DNA of 64,000 bases from JAFECT01 sp035551675 (GTDB lineage Bacteria; Pseudomonadota; Alphaproteobacteria; Caulobacterales; Caulobacteraceae). Where the stretch lies: contig DASZMV010000068.1 of NCBI GenBank assembly GCA_035551675.1, positions 33,383 through 97,382 of the forward strand. The letters are read 5' to 3'. Position 1 is the first letter of the stretch. Each line of letters opens with the position of its first letter. The notes under the pieces are model-generated. The model was given only the letters and a program-made list of their open reading frames with translations, did no database searches and had not been told where the DNA came from. Positions 53,317 to 64,000 of the stretch are shown in pieces. Both the position numbers and the translations under genes were made by a program.

Positions 53317-54005
53317 GCGGTGCGCGCTTGCAGGTCGCGGCGTTCTCGCATGACGGCGTCGAAGGCTTCGTTGACGCCGGCGGCCTTGGCGTTGAACACC
53401 TCGATGAATTCTTCCGGCAAGCCGCGCGCGCGGACCCGATCGGGATGCGCTTCGGACAACAGGCGTCGGCGCGCTTCGCGCACCTCGCTGTCGGGCGCGT
53501 CGGCGGGAACGCCCAGCACCACGTACGGATCGTCGGCGGCGGCGCCGAGGTGGGTCGCCCTCACCCGGCGGAACACCAGAGGCGAGAGTCCCAACAGGTC
53601 CGACACGCGCTCGAGGTAGTCGAGTTCCTCGCCGGTCACCACGCCGTCGGACACGGCGACATGGAACAGTCCGTCCAGCACGTCCTCGAGCAGCTGCGGA
53701 CAAGTGCGGTAACGCTTGGCCAGGCGCCGTGCATAGCTCTCGTAACCGCGGGTGGTCTGGCTGGCGAGGTCGTAGAGCAGGCGCACGTTGCGCTCGCTGC
53801 CTGGCTCGGGCTGGAACACCTCGGAAAAGGCCTGGTACTCGTGGGCGTCCGCCCGGCCGTCCGCCTTGGCGAGCTTGGCGCCCAGTGCGGTCACCGCGGT
53901 GGTGAACGCGGGGTCCTCGCCGGGCAACCCGGGCGGGCACTGGTCGCACTCCGCCCCGTCGGGACGGCGGGCCGCCAGTCCGGCGATCTTTCTCCAGAAA
54001 CCCAT
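53313..54005 (-). CDS. TerB-like / J-domain co-chaperone (DjlA-like, soluble)
   Basis: A 230-residue protein: a TerB-type helical domain (about 33-150: FTTAVTALGAKLAKADGRADAHEYQAFSEVF...) and a J domain at about 160-225 with HPD in LLSEAHPDRVRARG. This order is that of DjlA, but no membrane helix precedes it. It would stimulate DnaK. Two cysteines in CDQC near the N-terminus are notable. The frame stays open upstream far beyond ATG 54005 only as the shadow of the next gene. Confidence 0.85.
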   Translation of the reverse strand: MGFWRKIAGLAARRPDGAECDQCPPGLPGEDPAFTTAVTALGAKLAKADGRADAHEYQAFSEVFQPEPGSERNVRLLYDLASQTTRGYESYARRLAKRYRTCPQLLEDVLDGLFHVAVSDGVVTGEELDYLERVSDLLGLSPLVFRRVRATHLGAAADDPYVVLGVPADAPDSEVREARRRLLSEAHPDRVRARGLPEEFIEVFNAKAAGVNEAFDAVMRERRDLQARTA

Positions 54006-54182
54006 GACACGCGTGCTCGCAGGGGATTGCGGCCCTCGAATGGCCCGGATCGCCCGGCATGGCAAGGCTGGCCGCAGCAGCCCGCGCGGCGTTGGCGACC
54101 GTTGGCGCAGGCCGCTTGCCGGTTTAGAACCTTGGTCCACCGAAGGCCGCCCGAGGGTCGGCCCGTTCACGAGGTTTCCCCC

Positions 54183-55067
54183 ATGTCCTTGCTCTTCGTG
54201 CTCGCGCTTCTGGCTTCCGACCCGCAGGCCTCTGCTCCCGCCGACGCCGCGCCGGTCGCGACCCAGGGCCAGGAGGACCCGGACTATTTGCCCAAGGGGG
54301 CGCCGTCGGACGACTACGCCTTCGTCGCCTGGTGCGACGGCGTACTGTCGGGGCATATGGACCTGGCCGCGCATCTCTCCGACGTCCTGCCGCTCGACGA
54401 CGTGCAACAGACCATCGGTCACGACTATCTGCGCGCCTACGCCCAAGCCATGGCGACCTCGCCGGAGAGCAAGACCGCCGAGGGCAGGAAGCGCGCGGAG
54501 GCCGCGCGGCTGGACGGCTGGAGCCGCTGGGAGGCGGCGCGCAACACGCCGGACAAGAACCTCGCGGTGAACACCTACCTCGCCTACCAGCTGCCCGGCC
54601 GCTGCGAGCACGCCGCCGAGCGCCTGTCGCACAATCCCAAACTCTTCGCCCGCGCGCCGAGCGTCGACGAGGTCGCCGCCATGGGCACGAACGCCGTCTC
54701 GACCCGCGCCGATGCGATGGCCTCGCATGCACCGCCGCCCGCCGCGCATCCGGTCGCGATGTCCATGCCGATGACCGCAGCGGTAACGCCGTCGCCCGCG
54801 CCGGCCGCCGCTCAGACCGGACAGATCTCGGTGCAGATGACCGAGGAAAGTCAGCCGGTCGCCACTGTTCCGGCAGCAGCCCAGGCTACTCCCCCGCCGC
54901 CGGCGCCAGCGCCCGTCGCCGCACCGGTCGCCGCCCCGGTGAAGACGGCTGTCGTCGACCGACGCCCCAAGCGCGGCCACTTCCTGCCGCCGATTTTCCG
55001 CAGCAAGGCTTCGAAGGAAAAGGAAGCCCAGGAAGACGCGGCGGCCGCGGCGGGATCGCCGCAGTAA
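54183..55067 (+). CDS. Exported protein of unknown function, Ala/Pro-rich
   Basis: 294 residues: hydrophobic N-terminus (MSLLFVLALLASDPQASA) that may act as a signal peptide; a folded-looking part (about 35-165) with AFVAWCDGVLSGHMDLAAHL and YLAYQLPGRCEHAAERLSHNPKLF, including two cysteines; then a Pro/Ala/Val-rich linker and a basic tail (RRPKRGHFLPPIFRSKASKEKE). I do not recognise a family. ATG 54183 has GAGG upstream. Ends one base from the metH C-part stop on the other strand. Confidence 0.7.
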   Translation: MSLLFVLALLASDPQASAPADAAPVATQGQEDPDYLPKGAPSDDYAFVAWCDGVLSGHMDLAAHLSDVLPLDDVQQTIGHDYLRAYAQAMATSPESKTAEGRKRAEAARLDGWSRWEAARNTPDKNLAVNTYLAYQLPGRCEHAAERLSHNPKLFARAPSVDEVAAMGTNAVSTRADAMASHAPPPAAHPVAMSMPMTAAVTPSPAPAAAQTGQISVQMTEESQPVATVPAAAQATPPPPAPAPVAAPVAAPVKTAVVDRRPKRGHFLPPIFRSKASKEKEAQEDAAAAAGSPQ

Positions 55068-55068
55068 T

Positions 55069-57734
<2,666 letters not shown>

Positions 57735-57735
<1 letters not shown>

Positions 57736-58127
57736 CAGTTGAGCCTCGCGCCGATGGCGGCCAACGTGTTTCGCCAAGCGGTCGCGCCGTCGTCGCTTTC
57801 CTCCCAGAGTTCCGCGAGTTCTGAACGGGCGGCCACCCGCGCCAGCGCCTCGCCGGCGAGCACGCGAAGGGCAGGAGACGCGGGTCCAAGCACGGACGGC
57901 AATCCTGCATGATCCGACGGAATCATGCCCGCGACGCCGGAATGGGCGGCGGCCACGAAGGCGGCGGCGGCCACGGCTTCAGACGCCTCGGGCGCCTCGA
58001 TATAATCTGCGGTGAGCGCCGCGTTCAACGTCGTCTCGATGGTCGACCAGTGGGGCGCGCCGGCGAGCCGCGCTGCGAAATCGGCCGCGTCGTCGTTATC
58101 GAACGCATCTACAGATGAGGCGCCCAC
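57735..58127 (-). CDS. DUF4259 protein inside the methionine synthase operon
   Basis: 130 residues beginning (from GTG 58127) MGASSVDAFDNDDAADFAARL, the start pattern of DUF4259 proteins, then helical Ala-rich sequence with EAPEASEAVAAAAFVAAAHSG. A longer frame from TTG 58145 overlaps the metH N-part; GTG 58127 lies just after its TGA. The function of DUF4259 is unknown; its overlap with both halves of metH means all three are translated in series. Confidence 0.82.
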
Positions 58128-58128
58128 G

Positions 58129-59189
<1,061 letters not shown>

Positions 59190-59193
<4 letters not shown>

Positions 59194-60131
59194 GACTGCG
59201 CCTCCACCGCCGGTTCGCGCAGGCCCAGGACGCGGCAGATGGCGTAGACGAGGTCGGCGCGGTTCAAGGTGTAGAAGTGGAATTCGGAGAAGCCCTCCTC
59301 CTCCAGGCGCGCGCAGGTTTCCGCTGCCACGGCGCCGGCGATCAGGCGGCGCGTGTCGGGGTCGCCGTCGAGGCCGTCGAACAGGTTGCCGAGCCAGGCC
59401 GGGATTGCCGTGCGGCAGCTCGAGGCCATTCGCTTGAGGCCCGCGAAATTGGTCACTGGCATGACGCCTGGCACGATGGGGATGGTGACGCCCGCGGCGC
59501 GCACCTTTTCCTCGAAGCGCAGGAAGGCGTCGAAGTCAAAGAAGAACTGGCTGATCGCGCGTGTGGCGCCCGCGTCGATCTTGGCCTTCAGCACGTCGAT
59601 GTCGTGGTCGATCGATGGGCTCTCCGGATGGCATTCCGGATAGACGCCGACAGTAATTTCGAACGCGGCGATGCGCTTCAAAGCGGCGGTCAGTTCGGTG
59701 GCGTTGATGTAGCCGTCGTTACTCGGAACATAGGCTTCGCCCATGCCGCTCGGCGCGTCGCCGCGCAAGGCAACAATGTGGCGCACGCCCATGTCCCAAT
59801 AGTCGCGCGCGATGGCTTCGATGGCGTCGCGCGAAGCGCCGACACAGGTCAAGTGCGCGGCGGGCTTCAGAGTCGTCTCGTTCAGGATGCGCTGCACCGT
59901 GCGGTGGGTGCGGTCGCGCGTGGACCCGCCCGCGCCATAGGTCACCGACACGAACGATGGGTGCAGCGGTTCGAGACGGCGGATCGCCTTCCACAGCGAC
60001 TCCTCCATTTCGGGGGACTTGGGCGGCGAGAACTCGAAGGAGACGCGCACGTCGCGATCCGCGCGGCCGCCGGCGCGTGCGACCGGACCGAGTGGCGAAA
60101 GCAAAAGTCTGCGGGCGTCGGCGAGGCTCAT
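59190..60131 (-). CDS. metF: 5,10-methylenetetrahydrofolate reductase
   Basis: A 313-residue FAD barrel enzyme making 5-methyl-THF, the methyl source for the neighbouring methionine synthase. SFEFSPPKSPEMEESLW, SVTYGAGGSTRDRT, HIVALRGDAPSG, and ISQFFFDFDAFLRFEEKVRAAGVTIPIVPGVMPV are the family landmarks; the C-terminal FHFYTLNRADLVYAI is typical. It overlaps both neighbours by four bases. Confidence 0.97.
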
Positions 60132-61114
60132 GCGCGTCGCCTCGTCTTGGTCGCATCACCGCGACGCCGCGCTCCGGCGGAGCAACCCGTCCATATCTTC
60201 ACCGTCAGGCCTTCACGTTCGGGCGCGAGCGCGACGGGCTTCTCGGGTTCCAGGCCCGCGTCCTCGAGCCAGCGGCCTATCTCGTCGTCCTCGAAGCCGA
60301 GGCGGCGGTGTTGATGTTCGCTGCGCAGGAACTCGAGGTCGTGTGGCGCGAAGTCGACGATCACCAGCTTGCCGCCGGGCGCGACGAGGCGCGCGGCTTC
60401 GGAGAGCGCCGCGACCGGATCGCTGAGATAGTGCAGCACCTGATGCACCACCACGAGGTCGGCGGTCTCGGACGGCAGGCGCGTGGCGAAGATGTCGCCG
60501 TGGCGCAGCTCCACCGACTTCAGTCCGGCGCGCGCGACGTTGCCGCGCGCGATGTTGAGCATCTGCTGCGACAGATCGAGGCCCACCGACGCCTTCGCGC
60601 GCGATCCGAGCAGGGTCAGCATGCGGCCCGACCCGGTGCCGAGATCGACCACGCGCTCGAACGGACCCGGCCCCGCGGCGCGTTCGACGGCGGCCTCGAC
60701 GCGGCCCTCCGGCGCGTAGAGCGAGCGGATTTCGTCCCAGCGCGGGGCGATGCGTTCGAAGTAGGCGGCGGCCTCGGCCTCGCGTTCGGTGCGGACCTGT
60801 TCGAGACGTTGGAAGTCGCGGTCGGGCGCGCCCTCGGCGTTCATGAGGTCGAGCACGGCGTCGACCAGCGCGCGCCGCGAACCGTGCGCCGGCAGGCGAT
60901 AGAACACCCAGGCGCCGTCGGGAAAGCGTTCGATCAGTCCGGCCTCGGTCATCAGCTTCAGGTGGCGCGAGACGCGCGGCTGGCTCTGGTCGAGGATGCG
61001 GCCGAGCTCCATGACCGAGAGCTCCTCGACCGCGAGCAAGGCGAGGATACGCAGGCGGGTGGGCTCACCCGCCGCGCGCAAGGCGTCCACAGCCTCTTCG
61101 GCATCCAGTGACAT
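60128..61114 (-). CDS. ArsR-type regulator fused to a SAM-dependent methyltransferase domain
   Basis: A 328-residue fusion: an ArsR-type winged helix (about 8-95: LRAAGEPTRLRILALLAVEELSVMELGRILDQSQPRVSRHLKLMTEAGLIERFPDG) and a class I methyltransferase domain (about 130-300: VVDLGTGSGRMLTLLGSRA, DLVVVHQVLHYLSDP). No metal-binding cysteines of the ArsR/SmtB kind are seen. It is first in the metF-metH operon, and a perfect 24-bp palindrome covers its ribosome-site region. The likely role, by analogy with SahR, is to sense SAM or SAH and control the cycle, including itself. Confidence 0.9.
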   Translation of the reverse strand: MSLDAEEAVDALRAAGEPTRLRILALLAVEELSVMELGRILDQSQPRVSRHLKLMTEAGLIERFPDGAWVFYRLPAHGSRRALVDAVLDLMNAEGAPDRDFQRLEQVRTEREAEAAAYFERIAPRWDEIRSLYAPEGRVEAAVERAAGPGPFERVVDLGTGSGRMLTLLGSRAKASVGLDLSQQMLNIARGNVARAGLKSVELRHGDIFATRLPSETADLVVVHQVLHYLSDPVAALSEAARLVAPGGKLVIVDFAPHDLEFLRSEHQHRRLGFEDDEIGRWLEDAGLEPEKPVALAPEREGLTVKIWTGCSAGARRRGDATKTRRRA

Positions 61115-61117
61115 GGG

Positions 61118-61141
61118 GGATATAAAGATATCTTTATATCC
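61118..61141. promoter_or_regulatory. Perfect 24-bp palindrome before the ArsR-methyltransferase gene
   Basis: GGATATAAAGAT followed by its exact complement ATCTTTATATCC, 3 bases before the start codon. Strikingly A+T-rich in this genome. The position over the ribosome site and the ArsR dimer geometry make it the probable operator for autoregulation of the operon. Confidence 0.82.
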
Positions 61142-61168
61142 TTATGGCAAGGAAATTCACGCCGCGGT

Positions 61169-61197
61169 CCACCGTAAATCACCGTATTTTACGGTGG
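61169..61197. repeat. CACCGTA repeat/inverted repeat between the ArsR and VOC genes
   Basis: CCACCGTAAA and TTTACGGTGG form a perfect 10-bp inverted repeat around a further CACCGTA. There are thus three 7-base half-sites, two direct and one inverted. The 16-base run CGTAAATCACCGTATT (61173-61188) returns at 61629-61644. Confidence 0.7.
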
Positions 61198-61215
61198 CGG
61201 ACCGGCCCCGCCGCC

Positions 61216-61578
61216 TTAGTCGGCCGGCTGCCAGAGCTCGATCTTGATCCCGTCCGGGTCGAGCAGCCACGCGAATTTACCGAAACCCTCGTGTTCCTCG
61301 CGGCCGAGCGGCGCGGCGCCGGCGGCCTCGGCGCGGGCCAGCAGGCCGTCCAGGTCGTCGACGATCAGGTTGATCATGAAGGGCTGGGTCGAGGGCTTGA
61401 AGTGGTCCGTGTCCGCCGCGAACGGCGTGACCTGGGTGCAGCCGGCCTTGGGGTGCTCGAACATGGCGCCGCCCCAGTCGGTGAACTTCACCCCCAGGAC
61501 CCGGTCGTACCAGTCGCGCACGGCCCCCTTGTCGGCCGCCTTGTAGAACACCCCGCCTAGTCCAACGACCGCCGCCAT
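61216..61578 (-). CDS. VOC-superfamily (glyoxalase-like) protein
   Basis: A 120-residue vicinal-oxygen-chelate protein with two beta-alpha-beta-beta-beta modules: GLGGVFYKAADKGAVRDWYDRVLGVKFTDWGGAMFEH and PFMINLIVDDLDGLLARAEAAGAAPLG...FAWLLDPDGIKIELWQP. ATG 61578 has GGGAGG upstream. Substrate unknown. Identical 16-base words lie before and after the gene. Confidence 0.9.
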   Translation of the reverse strand: MAAVVGLGGVFYKAADKGAVRDWYDRVLGVKFTDWGGAMFEHPKAGCTQVTPFAADTDHFKPSTQPFMINLIVDDLDGLLARAEAAGAAPLGREEHEGFGKFAWLLDPDGIKIELWQPAD

Positions 61579-62122
61579 CTTCGCCTCCCTCAGCTGACCT
61601 CCGGCCGATACGCCGGAACCGGCGCCGGCGTAAATCACCGTATTATCGGGGGACCGGGTCTCACCCGTTCGGGTGAAGCCGCCGCGCACCGGACAGAGGG
61701 GTAAGGGGCGGCCGCTCGACGGTCAAACCTGCGAAAAGTCCAGGATCGAGCACCGATCACGCCTCGATCACGAATAGCTCAGATCGCGCCGCATTTCCGC
61801 CGCATCGTCGCCCAAGCGCGGCCGTCTGCCGAGCGCGACCTACCCACGTTTCGACCTTTGAACTTCCATCTCCGCCCGCCCTTCCCCGGCATGCCAGCCC
61901 CCGGGGATCGGAGAAGGAGGGGACCCGTCCGCGTGGCGGACGGGAGATGAGGGGACCGCGTTCGATCCCTGGCCGTGGAGTCACCGCTCAGCACGGCGCT
62001 CGAGAATGGGGTCCCCTTTTCTAAGCAAAACGCCCGGAGAAGATGCCCGACAAAACGCTGGGTCTAATTTGTCGGGACGCGAGCGCGCGGTCCGTCCTAG
62101 GGTCACACCTGAGGAGACCGAC
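61579..62122. other. Intergenic region with repeat words, no supported gene
   Basis: Contains the 16-base direct repeat CGTAAATCACCGTATT (61629-61644, also 61173-61188) and, at about 61913-61956, a G-rich unit of the same design as the arms of the 34580-34781 element: AGGAGGGGACC, stem CCCGTCCG-CGTGG-CGGACGGG (61924-61944), then AGATGAGGGG. Short open frames here look random. Confidence 0.5.
61913..61956. repeat. Single copy of the G-rich variable-stem repeat
   Basis: Same frame as 34611-34640: AGG-GGGGACC, a small perfect stem (CCCGTCCG/CGGACGGG), then a GAGGGG block. The stem bases differ completely from those of the other two copies, but pairing is preserved. Confidence 0.6.
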
Positions 62123-62551
62123 GTGCGCTACATGATGATCGTCAAGGCGACGCCCTCCAGCGAGAAGGGGGTCATGCCCAAGGAAGAAGATTTCGCCAAG
62201 ATGGGCGCCTACAACGAGGAACTCGCCAAGGCCGGCGTTCTCGTGGACCTGTCCGGCCTGCAGTCGTCCGCGCACGGGATGCGCATCCGCTTCGACGGCG
62301 GCAAGAAGACCGTGGTCGACGGGCCGTTCACCGAGTCCAAGGAACTGATCGCCGGCTATTGGATCATCGACGTGAAGTCGCCGGAGGAAGCGCGCGAGTG
62401 GGCGCTGAAGGCGCCGAACCCGTCGGCCAATCCCAACGAGCCGGGCGAAATCGAACTGCGCCGGTTCTTCGAGATGGAAGACTTCGCGCCGAGCCCCGAA
62501 ATCGAGAAGATGAAAGAACGACGCGACAAGTTCTTCGCACCGAAGTCGTAA
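62123..62551 (+). CDS. YciI/DGPF-domain protein
   Basis: 142 residues of the YCII-related (DGPF) fold: MRYMMIVKATPSSE at the start, VVDGPFTESKELIAGYWIIDVKSPEEAREWALKAP in the middle, and a C-terminal helix after ELRRFFEMEDF. GTG 62123 fits the family start and has GAGGAG at 62111-62116. Such proteins are often next to ECF sigma factors; none is here. Function unknown. Confidence 0.92.
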   Translation: MRYMMIVKATPSSEKGVMPKEEDFAKMGAYNEELAKAGVLVDLSGLQSSAHGMRIRFDGGKKTVVDGPFTESKELIAGYWIIDVKSPEEAREWALKAPNPSANPNEPGEIELRRFFEMEDFAPSPEIEKMKERRDKFFAPKS

Positions 62552-62617
62552 CGGCGACGTCACGAAGCGTCACGCACCGCCGACTGCGAAGGCCGGTGCG
62601 TGTGGTCGGAAGCGCGA

Positions 62618-62650
62618 CCTGTCCGTGCTTTCCGTGTTTTCCGTGGTCAA
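62618..62650. repeat. CCGTG-rich repeat word downstream of the YciI gene
   Basis: TCCGTGCTTTCCGTGTTTTCCGTGGTC-like stretch of three CCGTG words spaced 9 bases; the word TCCGTGTTTTCCGTG occurs again at 63770-63784. It lies just before the convergent dehydrogenase stop. Confidence 0.5.
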
Positions 62651-62659
62651 TATCCTCCT

Positions 62660-63592
62660 TCACTCGGGGATCGGCGTCACCAGCGGTTTGTCTTCAAGGA
62701 AGGCCGTGAGGTTTTGCAGCAGGAGCGCGACCATGCGCTGCACGGAATCGGTGGTGGCGCCCGCGGTGTGGGGCGTGAGGATGGTGTTGGGGACGTCGCG
62801 CCAACGCTCGTAAGGCGTGGGTTCCTCGACGAAGACGTCGAGCGCGGCGGCGCCCAGGGTTCCCGCCTTCAACGCGGCGATGATCGCGTCCTCGTCGATG
62901 ATCTGGCCGCGCGAGACATTGACGATCAGGCCTTCGGGGCCGACGGCCTCGATGACGTCGCGCGAGATCAGGCCGGTGTTCGAGGCGTCGACCTTGGCCG
63001 TGATCACCAGGTTGTCGCACCATTTGGCGAGGTCGAGCAGGCTGTCGGCGCGCGGCCATGCAGCGTCCGGTTTCGGACGCGGTCCCCACCAACGGACTTC
63101 CATGCCGAGCAGTTCGCAGCGCTTGGCGAGGTCCTGGCCGATCAGGCCGAGACCGACGATGCCGGTCTTCTGGCCCCGCATGGCGTGGGTCAGAGTCTTC
63201 TTGCCGTCGATCCACTCGCCCGCGCGAATCTCGCGGTCGCCCTGCACGATCTGGCGCCGTGCGCCGATGAGGAGGCCGAGCGCCATGTCGGCGACCTCCT
63301 CGTGATTGGTCGCCGGCGCATGCGAGAGCTTCAGGCCGCGCCCCCTCGCCCACGCGACGTCGACGCGATCGTAGCCCGAGGTGAAGACCGCGATCAGGCC
63401 TAGGTTCGGCAGGGACTCGATCAGCGCCTTGTCGAGCTCGAACTCGCCCACGACCATCAGGATCCTGATGTTGTGCGCCGCCTCCGCCGGCGGGCCCTCC
63501 CAGAACCGATAAACCGTATAGCTCTGCTCCAGCAGCAGCCCGATGGGGCCGAGCAGCTTCTGCATAATCAGGATGGCGGGCTTGTCGGTCAT
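62660..63592 (-). CDS. D-2-hydroxyacid dehydrogenase
   Basis: A 310-residue NAD(P)-dependent dehydrogenase of the GhrB/hydroxypyruvate reductase type. HAPATNHEEVADMALGLLIG, GIVGLGLIGQDLAKRCE (nucleotide loop), Arg in VNVSRGQIIDEDAI, Glu in DVFVEEPTP and His in LTPHTAGAT make the full active-site set. Reduces or oxidises a small 2-keto/2-hydroxy acid. No operon partner. Confidence 0.93.
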   Translation of the reverse strand: MTDKPAILIMQKLLGPIGLLLEQSYTVYRFWEGPPAEAAHNIRILMVVGEFELDKALIESLPNLGLIAVFTSGYDRVDVAWARGRGLKLSHAPATNHEEVADMALGLLIGARRQIVQGDREIRAGEWIDGKKTLTHAMRGQKTGIVGLGLIGQDLAKRCELLGMEVRWWGPRPKPDAAWPRADSLLDLAKWCDNLVITAKVDASNTGLISRDVIEAVGPEGLIVNVSRGQIIDEDAIIAALKAGTLGAAALDVFVEEPTPYERWRDVPNTILTPHTAGATTDSVQRMVALLLQNLTAFLEDKPLVTPIPE

Positions 63593-63637
63593 GATCGCGT
63601 TCGGTCGCGCAGACGGCGCGGCGCGTCAAGGGGCTAT

Positions 63638-63803
63638 AAGGGAGTCCACGGACCCACACGGACACACACGGAAAGGAAATCAGGCGCGCCAGCGCCCATC
63701 GAAGGGATCACCGCGGTTGAATCGACTGCGCGCTCCGCGCGGAAGAAAACCCGCGCGAAACGCGACGCGTCCGTGTTTTCCGTGTGGGTCCGTGGACTCC
63801 CTT
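63638..63803. repeat. Long inverted repeat with 25-bp perfect arms
   Basis: 63638-63662 is the exact reverse complement of 63779-63803 (outer word AAGGGAGTCCACGG). Imperfect matching goes on for about 12 more bases inward (CACGGA words) and a few outward. The 116 bases between hold no gene. Arms share CCGTG words with 62618-62650. Confidence 0.88.
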
Positions 63804-63812
63804 AAAAGCAAA

Positions 63813-63836
63813 GGGGCCGGACTTGCGTCCGGCCCC
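63813..63836 (-). terminator. Terminator of the outer-membrane protein gene
   Basis: GGGGCCGGAC-TTGC-GTCCGGCCCC, a perfect 10-bp stem with a 4-base loop; read on the minus strand it is followed by TTTGCTTTT. It is 23 bases after the stop codon of the gene at the window end. Confidence 0.85.
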
Positions 63837-63859
63837 TGCTGTCCCTCGTGTGATCAGGC

Positions 63860-64000
63860 CTACCAGCGCCAGCGGACGCCGAGGCGGCCGGTGAAGCCTT
63901 CGGTATGGCCGCCGAACTCGGCCTCGCCCTTGAGGAAGCCTTCCAGGCCGTTCCAGCTCGTGGTGGTGAAGCCGAAGTCGGCGCGTTCGTAGGCGCCGGG
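63860..64000 (-). CDS. Outer-membrane beta-barrel protein, C-terminal end, cut by window edge
   Basis: Only the last 46 residues are present. They alternate polar and hydrophobic residues (ADFGFTTTSWNGLEGFLKGEAEFGG) and end GFTGRLGVRWRW, with an aromatic last residue, as in barrel proteins recognised by the BAM complex. The pattern is closest to autotransporter-type barrels, but the main body is outside the window, so the function is open. Confidence 0.72.
   Translation of the reverse strand, partial: PGAYERADFGFTTTSWNGLEGFLKGEAEFGGHTEGFTGRLGVRWRW

Noticed and set aside
52410..54182. Long frame leading into the Ala/Pro-rich exported protein
   Set aside because: It runs through the amidase, small membrane, winged-helix and J-domain genes and has no conserved content before ATG 54183.

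Overview
The window is high-G+C DNA (about two thirds G+C by eye) and reads as the chromosome of an alphaproteobacterium of the Caulobacterales, probably Caulobacteraceae (Caulobacter/Phenylobacterium-like). Evidence: FtsZ is nearly Caulobacter-like at its N-terminus; the ftsZ upstream region has a CtrA-like half-palindrome and GANTC (CcrM) sites; methionine synthase is split into two proteins; two perfect GTTC-N7-GTTC boxes match the alphaproteobacterial LexA consensus; and the order of the division and cell-wall genes is typical of the group. LAYOUT. 1-10.4 kb: a catabolic island. Genes for acyl-CoA ligase (cut by the window edge), SCP-x type thiolase, two MaoC-fold hydratases, an SDR dehydrogenase and an acyl-CoA dehydrogenase form a beta-oxidation-like operon. 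They are followed by a TetR regulator, an exported CocE/NonD-type hydrolase and a TonB-dependent receptor. A shared palindrome (core ACTCATNAGT) before the hydrolase and before the receptor links uptake, hydrolysis and degradation; I infer a bulky ester or side-chain substrate (sterol/terpenoid-like), which is not proven. 10.7-20.7 kb: tRNA-Leu(GAG), a FliN-like protein, lipB, three tandem DUF805 membrane proteins, an MFS transporter, a PccA-type biotin carboxylase subunit, an S41-like exported protein coupled to a GlcG-family protein, msrB and a DUF4349 lipoprotein. 20.7-49.6 kb: the cell-envelope and division region, mostly on the minus strand. In transcription order: mraZ, rsmH, ftsL, ftsI, murE, murF, mraY, murD, an M15D (VanX-like) peptidase, ftsW, murG, murC, murB, ddl, ftsQ, ftsA, then (after an inserted GIY-YIG element, a lipoprotein gene and a divergent yedK-type gene) ftsZ, then lpxC, bamD and recN. 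Many junctions overlap by ATGA or abut, so translation is probably coupled. 49.8-55 kb: RNase P RNA, a carbohydrate porin, an AmpD-type amidase, a small winged-helix regulator, a TerB/J-domain protein and an unrecognised exported protein. 55-61.2 kb: a tightly overlapped methionine/SAM-cycle operon read leftward: ArsR-methyltransferase regulator, metF, metH N-part, a DUF4259 gene, metH C-part, with a perfect 24-bp palindrome directly before the regulator's start. 61.2-64 kb: a VOC protein, a YciI/DGPF protein, a 2-hydroxyacid dehydrogenase and the C-terminal end of an outer-membrane beta-barrel protein. MOST INTERESTING SIGNALS: (1) a GIY-YIG (COG2827-like) nuclease gene enclosed by perfect 33-bp inverted copies of a REP-like hairpin, inserted directly after ftsA; its layout resembles REP/RAYT units but with a different nuclease. 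(2) LexA boxes before yedK and before mraZ, which would connect SOS to the division cluster. (3) A family of G-rich fold-back repeats with compensatory stems, one of which supplies the C-terminus of MurB. (4) The SAM-cycle operon with its ArsR-methyltransferase regulator and a DUF4259 gene between the two halves of methionine synthase.
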